From contig NZ_CP144460.1 of the NCBI RefSeq assembly GCF_040182365.1, forward strand, positions 2,046,001-2,110,000: DNA of 64,000 nucleotides. The letters are read 5' to 3'. Below the pieces are notes generated by a model that made no database searches, had not been told where the DNA came from, and was given only the letters and a program-made list of their open reading frames with translations. This stretch comes from Xanthomonas sp. 10-10. Lineage in GTDB: Bacteria; Pseudomonadota; Gammaproteobacteria; Xanthomonadales; Xanthomonadaceae. Made by a program: the position numbers and the translations under genes. Positions 49,992 through 59,672 of this stretch are shown in pieces (within the stretch, counting starts at the first letter, position 1; every line of letters begins with the position of its first letter).

Positions 49992-50801
49992 GTGCGCGAC
50001 CTGCAAGTTCATTTCACTCACCGGCAGCAGCCGGATCATTCCCTCAAGCCCGGCGTCCACCGGATCGTCCGTCATGCCTCTGGCAGCGTGCGGGTGGTGG
50101 CTGATGCCCAGGGGGCGCTGCTGTTGGCGCAGTTCTGTCTGGACCAGCGCGGCCTGTGGCTGCAGGTGGCCAACGGCATCCGCGGCATCCACGTCAACGG
50201 GCGCCCGGTGCGCCGCATGGCGTTGTTGCGCCCGGGCGATGCGATCTATGCCGATGGCGTGGAGATGCTGTTGCGCAGTGCGCCCTCCAGCGCGCCGGCC
50301 AACGATACGCCGGAAGACGATGCCGGCCTGAGCGAAGTCTGCCTGCTGTTACGCGGGCTGGGCGGCCGTCACCACGGGCGCAGCTTCACCTTGGACCGCT
50401 CGCGTCTGGTCGGCAGCGACCCGGCCGCGGACATCGTCATCGACGACCCCGCCTTCGCCGCGCAGCATGCACGCCTGGAGCGTCATGGCGACCGCGTACT
50501 GATCCGCGATCTCGGCTCGGAGGAGGGCAGCTGGATCAACGGCGTGCAGGTGCGCGATGGCTGGCTGCAGGCCGGCGACCAGGTGGTGTTCGACGCCCGC
50601 CACCGTTTCGTGGTGGAAGTGCCGCGCATCCATCACGGCACCACCTGGGACATCCCCGATTCCGAGCCGCCGCTCCCCCCGCGCGCCGTCGCCGAGCCGG
50701 CGCGCGCGCCGATGAAGGTGGCGCGTTGGCCGTGGCTGCTGCTCAGCGCGGTGTTGCTGGCGGCTGCGCTGAGCGCCTTGCTGTGGTTCGGCGCGCGCTG
50801 A
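49992..50801 (+). CDS. Double FHA-domain membrane-anchored protein
   Basis: FHA domains bind phosphothreonine. The 269-residue product has a weak N-terminal FHA-like region (about 7-100, 'HRIVRHASGSVRV...IHVNGRPVRRMALLRPGD') and a stronger one at about 125-215 ('FTLDRSRLVGSDPAADIVIDDPAFAAQHARLERHGDRVLIRDLGSEEGSWINGV'). A C-terminal membrane helix ('WLLLSAVLLAAALSALLWFG') comes last, so the FHA domains face the cytoplasm. The start is uncertain: GTG at 49,992 is preferred over a TTG at 49,953. The 3' end overlaps msrQ (opposite strand) by 59 bp. No kinase or secretion gene is adjacent. Confidence 0.78.
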   Translation: MRDLQVHFTHRQQPDHSLKPGVHRIVRHASGSVRVVADAQGALLLAQFCLDQRGLWLQVANGIRGIHVNGRPVRRMALLRPGDAIYADGVEMLLRSAPSSAPANDTPEDDAGLSEVCLLLRGLGGRHHGRSFTLDRSRLVGSDPAADIVIDDPAFAAQHARLERHGDRVLIRDLGSEEGSWINGVQVRDGWLQAGDQVVFDARHRFVVEVPRIHHGTTWDIPDSEPPLPPRAVAEPARAPMKVARWPWLLLSAVLLAAALSALLWFGAR

Positions 50802-51399
50802 GTTTCTTCCAGGTCCGCCAGCCCAGCAGGGCCGCAAGGATGCCGGCATACAGCGCCGGTTCGCGGATATCGGATTTCACCAGCCACCAGAAGTGCAGCA
50901 CCGCCAGCACGCCGATCGGATAGATCAGCTGATGCAGGCGGCCCCAGTTGCGCTTGAGCCGCCGCATCCAGCCCTGGGTCGAGGTGATCGCCAGCGGCAC
51001 CAGCAGCAGCCACGCCGCAAAGCCCACGGTGATGTAGGGGCGCTTGATGATCTCCTCGAAGATCTGCGTCCAGAAGCCGCGCAGGTCCAGGCTCAGGTAC
51101 ACCGCCAGGTGCACGCTGGCATAGAAGAAGGCGTACAGCCCCAGCATGCGGCGGAAGCGGATCAGCACGGCCTGGCCGGTGAGCTGGCGGAGCGGGGTGA
51201 TCGCCAGGGTGATCACCAGAAAGCGCAGCGCCCACAACCCGGTGCGATGCTCGATCTCGGCCACCGGGTCGGCGCCCAGTGCATCGCTGCCGGTCTGCCA
51301 CACCTGCCAGAACTGCCAGGCCAGCAATGCGATCGGCGTCAGTGCGGCGGCATGCACCAGGGTCTTGGCGGCAATCAGGGAAGCGGACGTCTTGGCCAT
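50743..51399 (-). CDS. msrQ: Haem-binding quinone-linked subunit MsrQ of periplasmic methionine sulfoxide reductase
   Basis: An inner-membrane b-type cytochrome of the ferric reductase-like family that feeds electrons from quinol to MsrP. The 218-residue product has six membrane helices, with haem-ligand candidates in 'YAFFYASVHLAVYLSL' and 'RLHQLIYPIGVLAVLHFWW'. Length matches YedZ/MsrQ. It lies 153 bp downstream of msrP on the same strand, the normal order; the gap holds a GTAG palindrome. The 3' end overlaps the FHA gene. Confidence 0.93.
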   Translation of the reverse strand: MAKTSASLIAAKTLVHAAALTPIALLAWQFWQVWQTGSDALGADPVAEIEHRTGLWALRFLVITLAITPLRQLTGQAVLIRFRRMLGLYAFFYASVHLAVYLSLDLRGFWTQIFEEIIKRPYITVGFAAWLLLVPLAITSTQGWMRRLKRNWGRLHQLIYPIGVLAVLHFWWLVKSDIREPALYAGILAALLGWRTWKKLSARRTTARRSAQPPATPR

Positions 51400-51458
51400 G
51401 CGATCTCGAACAAGGAAGCAGTGCCACGCGGGCAGGAGATGCCGCGCGGGCAGGAAAC

Positions 51459-51524
51459 GTAGGAGCGCACCCGGGCGCGACAGGCATTACCGGTAAGGCC
51501 CGTCGCGCCCGGGTGCGCTCCTAC
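51459..51524. repeat. REP-like palindrome with GTAG ends
   Basis: A 23-bp arm beginning GTAGGAGCGCACCCGGGCGC (51,459-51,481) is perfectly complementary to 51,502-51,524, with a 20-base loop. The GTAG terminus and GC-rich hairpin are the features of REP/SMAG-type elements known in Stenotrophomonas and Xanthomonas, which are mobilised by RAYT (TnpA-REP) transposases. It lies between msrP and msrQ, in the same operon. Confidence 0.75.
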
Positions 51525-51552
51525 GACAGGTCGGTATCAGAGGGGGCGTCGC

Positions 51553-52521
51553 CTAGAACCACTTCTTCAGGTCCATGCCCGCGTACAGCGAGGCGACCTG
51601 ATCCGCATAGCCGTTGAACGGCTTGGTCGCGATGCGCTCGGCGAACAGCTTGCTGGCGGTACCGGCGATCCGGCGCTCGGTCTTCTGGCTCCAGCGTGGG
51701 TGATCCACCGCCGGATTGACGTTGGAGAAGAACCCGTATTCGGACGGCTGCAGATCGTGCCAGGCGGTCTCGGGCATCTTCTCGACGAAGCGGATCTCCA
51801 CGATCGACTTGATGCTCTTGAAGCCGTACTTCCACGGCACCACCAGCCGCAGTGGCGCGCCGTTCTGCTGCGGAAGCGGCCTGCCGTACAGGCCGGTGGC
51901 CAGCAGGGTCAGCGGATGCATCGCTTCATCGATGCGCAGGCCTTCGCGGTAGGGCCAGTTGATCGAGCGATAGCGCACGCCTGGCATCTGCTGCGGATCG
52001 GCCAGCGTGGTGAACGCCACGTACTTGGCCTTGGAGGTTGGCGCGAAGCGCTTGAGTACCTCGCCCAGCGGCACACCGGTCCACGGGATCACCATCGACC
52101 AGCCTTCCACGCAGCGCAGCCGGTAGATGCGTTCTTCGGCGCTGATGCCTTTGAGCAATTCGTCCAGCGACAGGCTGCCGGGCTTTTCGCATTCGCCGCT
52201 GACCTTCACCGACCAGGGCGACAGCTTCAGGGTCTTGGCGGCCTTGGACGGGTCGGTCTTGTCGGTGCCGAACTCGTAGAAGTTGTTGTAGCTGGTCACG
52301 TCTTCCAGCTTGGTCAGTTCTTCGGCGGTGCGGAAGCCGCTGCGCGCCTGCGCCGGCGTCACCACGGTCTTGGGCGGAGGCGGCGGGTCGGCCTCGGCGC
52401 ATCCGGCCATGCCCAGTGCCGGGGTCAGCGCAAACAGCTGCAGCAGCCGGCGCCGGTCGCGGTAGACGGACTCATCGGTGATCTGGCTGGACGGCAGTTT
52501 GAACGCATCGCGAAACGACAT
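51553..52521 (-). CDS. msrP: Molybdopterin catalytic subunit MsrP of periplasmic methionine sulfoxide reductase
   Basis: Repairs oxidised methionine in periplasmic proteins using a molybdopterin cofactor. The 322-residue product has a twin-arginine leader ('[17 protein letters not shown]') and the Mo-ligand Cys137 in '[16 protein letters not shown]'. '[56 protein letters not shown]' follows; all are typical of YedY. Length is normal. msrQ follows after a REP element. Confidence 0.95.
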   Translation of the reverse strand: MSFRDAFKLPSSQITDESVYRDRRRLLQLFALTPALGMAGCAEADPPPPPKTVVTPAQARSGFRTAEELTKLEDVTSYNNFYEFGTDKTDPSKAAKTLKLSPWSVKVSGECEKPGSLSLDELLKGISAEERIYRLRCVEGWSMVIPWTGVPLGEVLKRFAPTSKAKYVAFTTLADPQQMPGVRYRSINWPYREGLRIDEAMHPLTLLATGLYGRPLPQQNGAPLRLVVPWKYGFKSIKSIVEIRFVEKMPETAWHDLQPSEYGFFSNVNPAVDHPRWSQKTERRIAGTASKLFAERIATKPFNGYADQVASLYAGMDLKKWF

Positions 52522-52697
52522 GGCAGGCTCCGGCAGTGGCTGCAGCGTGAGAGTAGCCCACAGGGGTGAACGTTCGTCCCGTGGCTGTCACCACCTTACG
52601 TGAGGCCCGGTCAAAAGGATGCAGCTGCAACTTTTTTACCCGCTGCCAAGCCCGATGCGCTGCGGCATACTAGAAGGCTAGCTCGACAAGGTGTGCC

Positions 52698-53783
52698 ATG
52701 ACACGCGCGTTCAATTTCAGTGCCGGCCCTGCGACATTGCCGGAAGCTGTCCTGCGGCAGGCGCAGGCGGAAATGATCGAGTGGAATGGCGTTGGCGCCT
52801 CGATCGTTGAAATCAGCCACCGCAGCGCCGATTTCATGGCCGTAGCGGCCGCGGCCGAAGCCGATCTGCGCAGTTTGTTGTCCATTCCCGACGACTACGC
52901 GGTGCTGTTCACCGCTGGTGGCGCCACCACCATCCAGGCCTTGTTGCCGCTGAATTTCGCCGCGCCCGGGCAGGCCGCCGACTACGTGATCACCGGGCAC
53001 TGGGGCAAGACTGCGATCAAGCAGGCGGCCACCTATGTGGATGCGCGCATTGCCGCCGATGCGCAGGCAGATGGCTTTATCGACATTCCGCCGGTGGCCA
53101 GCTGGACCTTGTCGCCGCACTCGGCCTACGTGCACATCACCGCCAACGAGACCATCCACGGCGTCGAATTTCGCGACACGCCGGATGTCGGTACCTTGCC
53201 GCTGTTTGCCGATTTCAGCTCGTCCATTGCCTCCGAGCCGCTGGATATCTCGCGCTACGGGCTGATCTATGCCGGTGCGCAAAAGAACCTGGGCCCGGTC
53301 GGTATCTCGGTGCTGATCGTGCGGCGCGACCTGCTGGAGCGCGCCGGCCAGCCGCGTGCGGACATCTTCAACTACGCCTCGCATGCCGCGCGCGATTCGA
53401 TGCTCAACACCCCGCCGACCTGGAACTGGTATCTGCTCGGGCTCACCGTGAAGTGGATGCTGGAGCAGGGCGGGGTGGAAGAGTTCGCACGTCGCAATGC
53501 CGAGAAAGCCGCGTTGGTCTACGGCGCCATCGATCGCTCCGGCGGCTTCTATCGCAACCTGATCAAGCCGGCCGTGCGCTCGCGCATGAACATCCCGTTC
53601 TTCCTGCCGGACGAGCAGCTGGACGCGTTGTTCGTCAGCCAATCCAAGGCCGCCGGTCTGCTGGCATTGAAGGGCCACAAAGCCGTCGGTGGCATTCGCG
53701 CCTCGCTCTACAACGCCATGCCGGTGGCTGGCGCGCAGGCGCTGGTGGCCTTCATGCACGACTTTCAGCAGCGTCACGGCTGA
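52698..53783 (+). CDS. serC: Phosphoserine aminotransferase
   Basis: Makes phosphoserine for serine synthesis and acts on 4-phosphohydroxy-threonine for PLP synthesis. The 361-residue product begins '[26 protein letters not shown]', and Lys196 in '[12 protein letters not shown]' is the PLP lysine. Length matches the family. It leads the serC-pheA-aroA cluster, an arrangement seen in many gammaproteobacteria. The gap to pheA is 66 bp. Confidence 0.97.
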   Translation: MTRAFNFSAGPATLPEAVLRQAQAEMIEWNGVGASIVEISHRSADFMAVAAAAEADLRSLLSIPDDYAVLFTAGGATTIQALLPLNFAAPGQAADYVITGHWGKTAIKQAATYVDARIAADAQADGFIDIPPVASWTLSPHSAYVHITANETIHGVEFRDTPDVGTLPLFADFSSSIASEPLDISRYGLIYAGAQKNLGPVGISVLIVRRDLLERAGQPRADIFNYASHAARDSMLNTPPTWNWYLLGLTVKWMLEQGGVEEFARRNAEKAALVYGAIDRSGGFYRNLIKPAVRSRMNIPFFLPDEQLDALFVSQSKAAGLLALKGHKAVGGIRASLYNAMPVAGAQALVAFMHDFQQRHG

Positions 53784-53849
53784 GTCCCATCTTCGACCGC
53801 GGCGCAGGCCGCGCAGGCGCTTGCGCCGTTTTTCAAGGAATGCCCAGCG

Positions 53850-55073
53850 ATGGCTCCCAAGTCCAACAAACCCGCTGCTGCCAAGGGCAGCAAGACCAAA
53901 ACAGCGAGCAGCGCGGCTGACACCTCGGCGACCAGGCAGGTCGCCCAGCCCGCGACCAAGCCGGGCAAGGCCATCGGCAAGCCTGCCGCCGCCGCACCGG
54001 TGCTGGCCGACGTGCGCGCCAAGATCGACGAGATCGACCGCAACATCCAGGCCTTGATCGCCGAGCGCGCCAACTTCGCCCACCAGGTCGGCAAGGCCAA
54101 GGGCAAGCTCGCCGCAGCGGTGGATTACTACCGCCCCGAGCGCGAGGCGCAGGTGCTGCGCATGGTGGTGGACCGCAACGAAGGCCCGCTCAGCGATGAA
54201 GTGCTGGTGCACGTGTACCGCGAAATCATGTCGGCCTGCCTGGCCCAGCAGGAGCCGCTGAAGATCGGTTATCTCGGCCCGGAAGGGACCTTCAGCCAGC
54301 AGGCCGTGCTCAAGCATTTCGGTCGCTCGGCCGTGGGTCTGCCGATGGCGACCATCGAGGAAGTGTTCCAGGAAGTAGAGGCCGGCAATGCGGACTTCGG
54401 CGTGGTACCGGTGGAGAACTCGGGCCAGGGCACCATCCAGGTCACGCTGGACATGTTCCTGACCTCCAACCTGAAAATCTGCGGCGAAGTCGAGTTGCGC
54501 GTGCACCAGTATCTGCTCTCGCGCAACGGCCGACTGGAAGATATCGAGCGCATCTACGCGCATTCGCAATCCTTCGCCCAGACCGCCGGCTGGCTGCGCT
54601 CGCACCTGCCCAAGGTCGAGAAGATCGCCGTCTCCAGCAATGCCGAGGGCGCGCGGCGCGCGCGCAATGCCGAAGATGCCGCAGCGATCGGCGGCGAGAG
54701 CGCCGCGCACGTGTATGGCTTGAAGAAAGTCATCATGAAGTCGATCGAAGACGACGACGACAACACCACGCGTTTCCTGGTGATCGGCCGGCAGATCTTT
54801 CCCACCTCCGGGCATGACCGCACCTCGGTGCTGGTGTTCATCCACGACAAGCCGGGCGCGTTGTTCGACGTGCTCAGCCCGTTCGCGCGGCATGGCATCA
54901 GCATGAATCGCATCGAGTCGCGTCCCTCGCACCAGGCCAAGTGGGAATACGGCTTTTTCATCGATCTGGCCGGCCACGTAGAAGACGAGGCGATGAAGCA
55001 GGCGTTGGCCGAACTGGAAGCGCATTCGGCGCAGATCAAGGTTCTGGGCTCGTATCCGGTGGCGATCCCCTGA
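53850..55073 (+). CDS. pheA: Bifunctional chorismate mutase / prephenate dehydratase
   Basis: Converts chorismate to prephenate and then phenylpyruvate. The 407-residue product has an N-terminal Lys/Ala/Ser-rich extension of about 50 residues. The AroQ chorismate mutase domain ('VLADVRAKIDEIDRNIQALIAERANFAHQVGKAK', about 50-140) comes next. A prephenate dehydratase domain ('KIGYLGPEGTFSQQAVLKHFG', then 'VVPVENSGQGT', then the TRF motif 'NTTRFLVIG') and a C-terminal ACT regulatory domain ('TSVLVFIHDKPGALFDVL', and 'RIESRPS') complete it. The ACT domain implies phenylalanine feedback. The extension is absent from E. coli PheA. Confidence 0.96.
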   Translation: MAPKSNKPAAAKGSKTKTASSAADTSATRQVAQPATKPGKAIGKPAAAAPVLADVRAKIDEIDRNIQALIAERANFAHQVGKAKGKLAAAVDYYRPEREAQVLRMVVDRNEGPLSDEVLVHVYREIMSACLAQQEPLKIGYLGPEGTFSQQAVLKHFGRSAVGLPMATIEEVFQEVEAGNADFGVVPVENSGQGTIQVTLDMFLTSNLKICGEVELRVHQYLLSRNGRLEDIERIYAHSQSFAQTAGWLRSHLPKVEKIAVSSNAEGARRARNAEDAAAIGGESAAHVYGLKKVIMKSIEDDDDNTTRFLVIGRQIFPTSGHDRTSVLVFIHDKPGALFDVLSPFARHGISMNRIESRPSHQAKWEYGFFIDLAGHVEDEAMKQALAELEAHSAQIKVLGSYPVAIP

Positions 55074-55182
55074 GCGCTCGACCACCCGCCCAACTGGCGC
55101 GCCGCCGCTCTGGCGATGACGGCGCTGCCATCTCTTACCCAGCGCATCGCCTGCATGGCGGCGCAGCAATCGGATCATTCGC

Positions 55183-56499
55183 ATGAGCAGCAGCACGCAA
55201 CACTGGATCGCGCAGCAAGGCAGCGCATTGCGCGGTACGTTGGCCATTCCCGGCGACAAGTCGGTGTCGCATCGTGCGGTGATGTTTGCCGCGCTCGCCG
55301 ATGGCATTTCGCAGATCGATGGGTTTCTCGAAGGCGAGGACACGCGCTCCACCGCAGCCATCTTCGCCAAGCTGGGCGTGCGGATCGACACCCCATCGGC
55401 ATCGCAGCGCGTTGTGCACGGCGTCGGCGTGGACGGCTTGCAGGCGCCCACCGAGGAACTGGATTGCGGTAACGCCGGCACCGGCATGCGCCTGCTCGCC
55501 GGCCTGCTGGCCGCGCAGCGCTTCGACAGCGTGCTGGTCGGCGATGCGTCCCTGTCCAAGCGGCCGATGCGACGCGTGACCGGCCCGTTGGCGCAAATGG
55601 GCGCAAGCATCGAGACCCAGGACGACGGCACGCCTCCCTTGCATGTGCACGGCGGTCAGTCGTTGCACGGCATCGATTTTGTGTCGCCGGTCGCCAGTGC
55701 GCAGGTCAAATCCGCCGTGCTGCTGGCAGGTCTGTACGCCCAGGGCGAGACCTCGGTGACCGAGCCGCATCCCACGCGCGATTACACCGAGCGCATGCTG
55801 TCTGCGTTCGGTGTGGAGATCGATTTTTCGCCGGGCAAGGCGCGTCTGCGTGGCGGCCAGCGTTTGCGTGCGACCGACATTGCGGTGCCTGCGGACTTTT
55901 CGTCGGCAGCGTTTTTCATTGTGGCTGCCAGCATCATTCCCGATTCGCAGATCGTGCTGCGCGCGGTGGGCCTGAATCCGCGGCGCACCGGCCTGCTGGC
56001 TGCATTGCGGTTGATGGGCGCGGATATTGCCGAAGAAAACCATGCCGAACATGGCGGCGAGCCGGTGGCCGATCTGCGCGTGCGCTATGCGCCGTTGCAG
56101 GGCACGCAGATTCCCGAAGCGCTGGTGCCGGACATGATCGACGAATTCCCCGCCTTGTTCGTGGCCGCTGCGGCCGCCAACGGCAAGACCGTCGTGACCG
56201 GCGCTGCCGAGCTGCGGGTCAAGGAGTCCGATCGTCTGGCCGCCATGGCCACCGGTCTGCGCACGCTCGGCGTGCAGGTCGATGAAACACCGGATGGCGC
56301 CACCATTCACGGCGGCACGATTGGCAGCGGTGTGATCGAAAGCCACGGCGATCACCGTATCGCGATGGCATTCGCCATTGCCGGTCAGCTCTCGACCGGC
56401 GCCGTGCAGGTCAACGACATCGCAAACGTCGCTACCTCGTTCCCGGACTTCGATACGCTGGCGCAGGGCGCCGGTTTCGGGCTCAGCGCTCTGCGCTGA
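55183..56499 (+). CDS. aroA: 3-phosphoshikimate 1-carboxyvinyltransferase (EPSP synthase)
   Basis: Sixth step of the shikimate pathway, the target of glyphosate. The 438-residue product has 'PGDKSVSHRAVMFAAL' with the catalytic Lys, 'DCGNAGTGMRLLAGLLA', 'DASLSKRPMRRV' and the C-terminal 'KESDRLAAMATGLRTLG' and 'HGDHRIAMAFAIAG'. In the 'GNAGTGMRLL' loop (E. coli numbering near Gly96) the Gly-Thr is followed by Gly rather than Ala, as in the class II type, which can lower glyphosate binding. That reading needs alignment. The gap to pheA is 109 bp. The 3' end overlaps a TonB-like gene by 17 bp. Confidence 0.96.
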   Translation: MSSSTQHWIAQQGSALRGTLAIPGDKSVSHRAVMFAALADGISQIDGFLEGEDTRSTAAIFAKLGVRIDTPSASQRVVHGVGVDGLQAPTEELDCGNAGTGMRLLAGLLAAQRFDSVLVGDASLSKRPMRRVTGPLAQMGASIETQDDGTPPLHVHGGQSLHGIDFVSPVASAQVKSAVLLAGLYAQGETSVTEPHPTRDYTERMLSAFGVEIDFSPGKARLRGGQRLRATDIAVPADFSSAAFFIVAASIIPDSQIVLRAVGLNPRRTGLLAALRLMGADIAEENHAEHGGEPVADLRVRYAPLQGTQIPEALVPDMIDEFPALFVAAAAANGKTVVTGAAELRVKESDRLAAMATGLRTLGVQVDETPDGATIHGGTIGSGVIESHGDHRIAMAFAIAGQLSTGAVQVNDIANVATSFPDFDTLAQGAGFGLSALR

Positions 56500-57061
56500 A
56501 CTCGACCGGTACCTGCACGCTGCTGACCACTGCGTGGCCATCGCGCGTGGCCGGTTCGAAACGCCACTGGCGCAGGCTCTCGGTCACCGCTGCGTCCAGC
56601 CGCGGATCGTTGCTGCCGCTGCGGTCGACGATGGTCACTGCACGCACCTGGCCCTGCATGTCCAGTTGCAGGCGTGCGGTGCGGCTGCCCTGAATGCTGG
56701 CGCGCGCAACATCGGCCGGGTAACTGGGCATCGTGTTACCCGGCAGTGGCTTGGCATCCACGCTGTTGATCGCCGCGCGCACCGGCTGATGCGCAATCAT
56801 CGTCATCGCGCGCGGGCCATCCGCGCTGGGCAGGATCTGGCGGCTGGCAGCAGGGGCAGGGCGGATGTCGGTGGCGAGCGACTCATCGCCATGCCGGGCC
56901 CACCACCACGCCGGGATCACCACCAACAAGGCCAGCAGCGTTGCCCATAGCCACGGCGAGGCACCGTCGTCCTGCATGTCCTGCCTACGCCCGGACGCTG
57001 TAGGGGCGGAGCGAGACAGTGACGGCGTGTGATGTGACGAGGGGTTCGAGGTGAAGGACAT
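56483..57061 (-). CDS. TonB-family energy transducer-like protein, copy A
   Basis: The 192-residue product has a membrane helix at about residues 36-51 ('PWLWATLLALLVVIPAWWW'), a short periplasmic linker and a C-terminal TonB-like domain ('YPADVARASIQGSRTARLQLDMQGQVRAVTIVDRSG...LRQWRFEPATRDGHAV'). It lacks the usual Pro-Glu/Pro-Lys spacer of canonical TonB and has a cytoplasmic N-terminus of about 35 residues. A GGAGG site precedes the ATG. No exbB or exbD is near, and another TonB-like gene lies upstream on the same strand. Substrate system unknown. Confidence 0.82.
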   Translation of the reverse strand: MSFTSNPSSHHTPSLSRSAPTASGRRQDMQDDGASPWLWATLLALLVVIPAWWWARHGDESLATDIRPAPAASRQILPSADGPRAMTMIAHQPVRAAINSVDAKPLPGNTMPSYPADVARASIQGSRTARLQLDMQGQVRAVTIVDRSGSNDPRLDAAVTESLRQWRFEPATRDGHAVVSSVQVPVEFSAER

Positions 57062-57306
57062 GGCCGCCTCCTGGCGCATCTTTGGGATGACGCAGCCAGT
57101 CTGGTCGGCGCTGCCTGAGGGGCAGCTAAGGCGAATGCCCGCGTCACTGTTACGACGCTGTAGTCGTTCAGCTTGGTGAGGCGCCGATGGCGTGATGGCA
57201 CTGCCGACAATCGTCGGGGCAGCGCCAGCCAATCCCTTGCAAAACAGCCCGTTGCACGTGCTTATGGTGGCGGACCGAGTCCGCCGGTCCAGCTGGCGTG
57301 CCGTGC

Positions 57307-57972
57307 TTACTGCGCCGGCTTGAACTCGAAGGGGATATCCAGACTTCCTGCAGCCGGCTGCCCGTTTTGCTGGGCTGGGTGAAAGCGCCAATGGCGTACC
57401 GCTTCCATTGCGGCGCGATCCAGGTCGCGTGAGCCGCTGCGCTTGACCAGGGTCACACCGCCCGGATTGCCGGCGGCATCGACGTCCACACGCACGACCA
57501 CATCGCCGGCATCGCCGCGCCGCAGTGCTGCCGACGGATAACGCGGCGGTGGCATCTGGCCCTGCATGGGGACCGGGCGGTTCCCGCCTGCCACTGGCGC
57601 GTTAGGCGGCGCCGAAGTGCCTGGCGCACCGGGTACCGTGTTCTCCGGCAACGGAGCCGGTGCAGGCGGCGCCGGTGGCGCGGTCTCCACCAGGGTCGGC
57701 GCCTGTTCGGGCGGCTTGGCCTGTGGCATGTCGCTGGCGCCGTCCTGGGCGGGCAGCGGCGCCGGCAGCGGTTGAATGGTGTCGTCGGCGGCCGGCGTGC
57801 CGGCCGTTGGCTGTGTCGGGGAGGCCTTGTAAAAATCGTCCTTGCGGCCGGTGGCCCACACCAGCAGGAACAGCAGCAGGCCGGCGCCGAAGGCGATACC
57901 GGCGATTTTCAGGGTGTGGCGGGGCAGACGCAGGACGATCTGACGATCGGATGCAGGGCGGGGCGCGGGCAT
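57307..57972 (-). CDS. TonB-family energy transducer-like protein, copy B
   Basis: The 221-residue product has a membrane helix near 24-42 ('IAGIAFGAGLLLFLLVWATG'), a long Pro/Ala-rich periplasmic spacer (about 50-135) and a C-terminal TonB-like domain ('YPSAALRRGDAGDVVVRVDVDAAGNPGGVTLVKRSGSRDLDRAAMEAVRHWRFHP'). The ATG at 57,972 is preferred over a GTG at 57,981 because AGGTGAG sits five bases before it. It is related to copy A, 245 bp downstream, but its spacer differs. Confidence 0.84.
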   Translation of the reverse strand: MPAPRPASDRQIVLRLPRHTLKIAGIAFGAGLLLFLLVWATGRKDDFYKASPTQPTAGTPAADDTIQPLPAPLPAQDGASDMPQAKPPEQAPTLVETAPPAPPAPAPLPENTVPGAPGTSAPPNAPVAGGNRPVPMQGQMPPPRYPSAALRRGDAGDVVVRVDVDAAGNPGGVTLVKRSGSRDLDRAAMEAVRHWRFHPAQQNGQPAAGSLDIPFEFKPAQ

Positions 57973-58056
57973 AGGGCTCACCTGAAGGATCGCGGTAATT
58001 CTGGCATAGCCCCGGTGAATCGATCGCAGCAGGTGGCGGAACAGGCGATAATCTAG

Positions 58057-59364
<1,308 letters not shown>

Positions 59365-59531
59365 TGTCACGTGCGTTGGGCTGGTGCGCTACGCATCGGC
59401 TCCAATGCGCGGCAACGCGCCTTGCGTAACCTCGATACCGGCGCGCAAGGCCGATCTGCAGCCTGGTTGATGGGGGCGGCTGCGTAGCGCTGCAGCCCGC
59501 AGTAACCAGCAGCATCCAGAACGGCGAGTAA

Positions 59532-59566
59532 AAAACGGGACCTGCGAAGGTCCCGTTTTCTTTTTT
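59532..59566 (+). terminator. Intrinsic terminator downstream of serS
   Basis: A 12-bp perfect stem, AAAACGGGACCT/AGGTCCCGTTTT, with a four-base GCGA loop, is followed by CTTTTTT. The upstream A-run and downstream T-run would let it work in both directions. Confidence 0.9.
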
Positions 59567-59643
59567 CCGGCTCCTGCAGCGATGCCAGGGCCTGGGCAAC
59601 CGAGTCGCTGCGAAGACTAGGTCGTTGCTCTGTTGGGATAAAG

Positions 59644-59658
59644 GTGATTAAATATCAC
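59644..59658. promoter_or_regulatory. LysR-type T-N11-A palindrome upstream of the regulator gene
   Basis: GTGAT-TAAAT-ATCAC has 5-bp arms and fits the T-N11-A motif (T at 59,645, A at 59,657) of LysR-type binding sites. It lies 15-30 bp before the first ATG, a place suited to autorepression. Confidence 0.5.
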
Positions 59659-59672
59659 TTATCGTTCTATCC

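Larger units (their letters stand above)
59365..59672. other. Intergenic region between serS and the LysR gene
   Basis: It contains no gene. It holds the T-tailed hairpin at 59,532-59,566 and the inverted repeat at 59,644-59,658, both listed separately. Confidence 0.6.

Noticed and set aside
52611-55631. 1,006-codon frame antisense to serC and pheA
   Set aside because: Artefact of GC skew; the plus strand has two verified enzymes.
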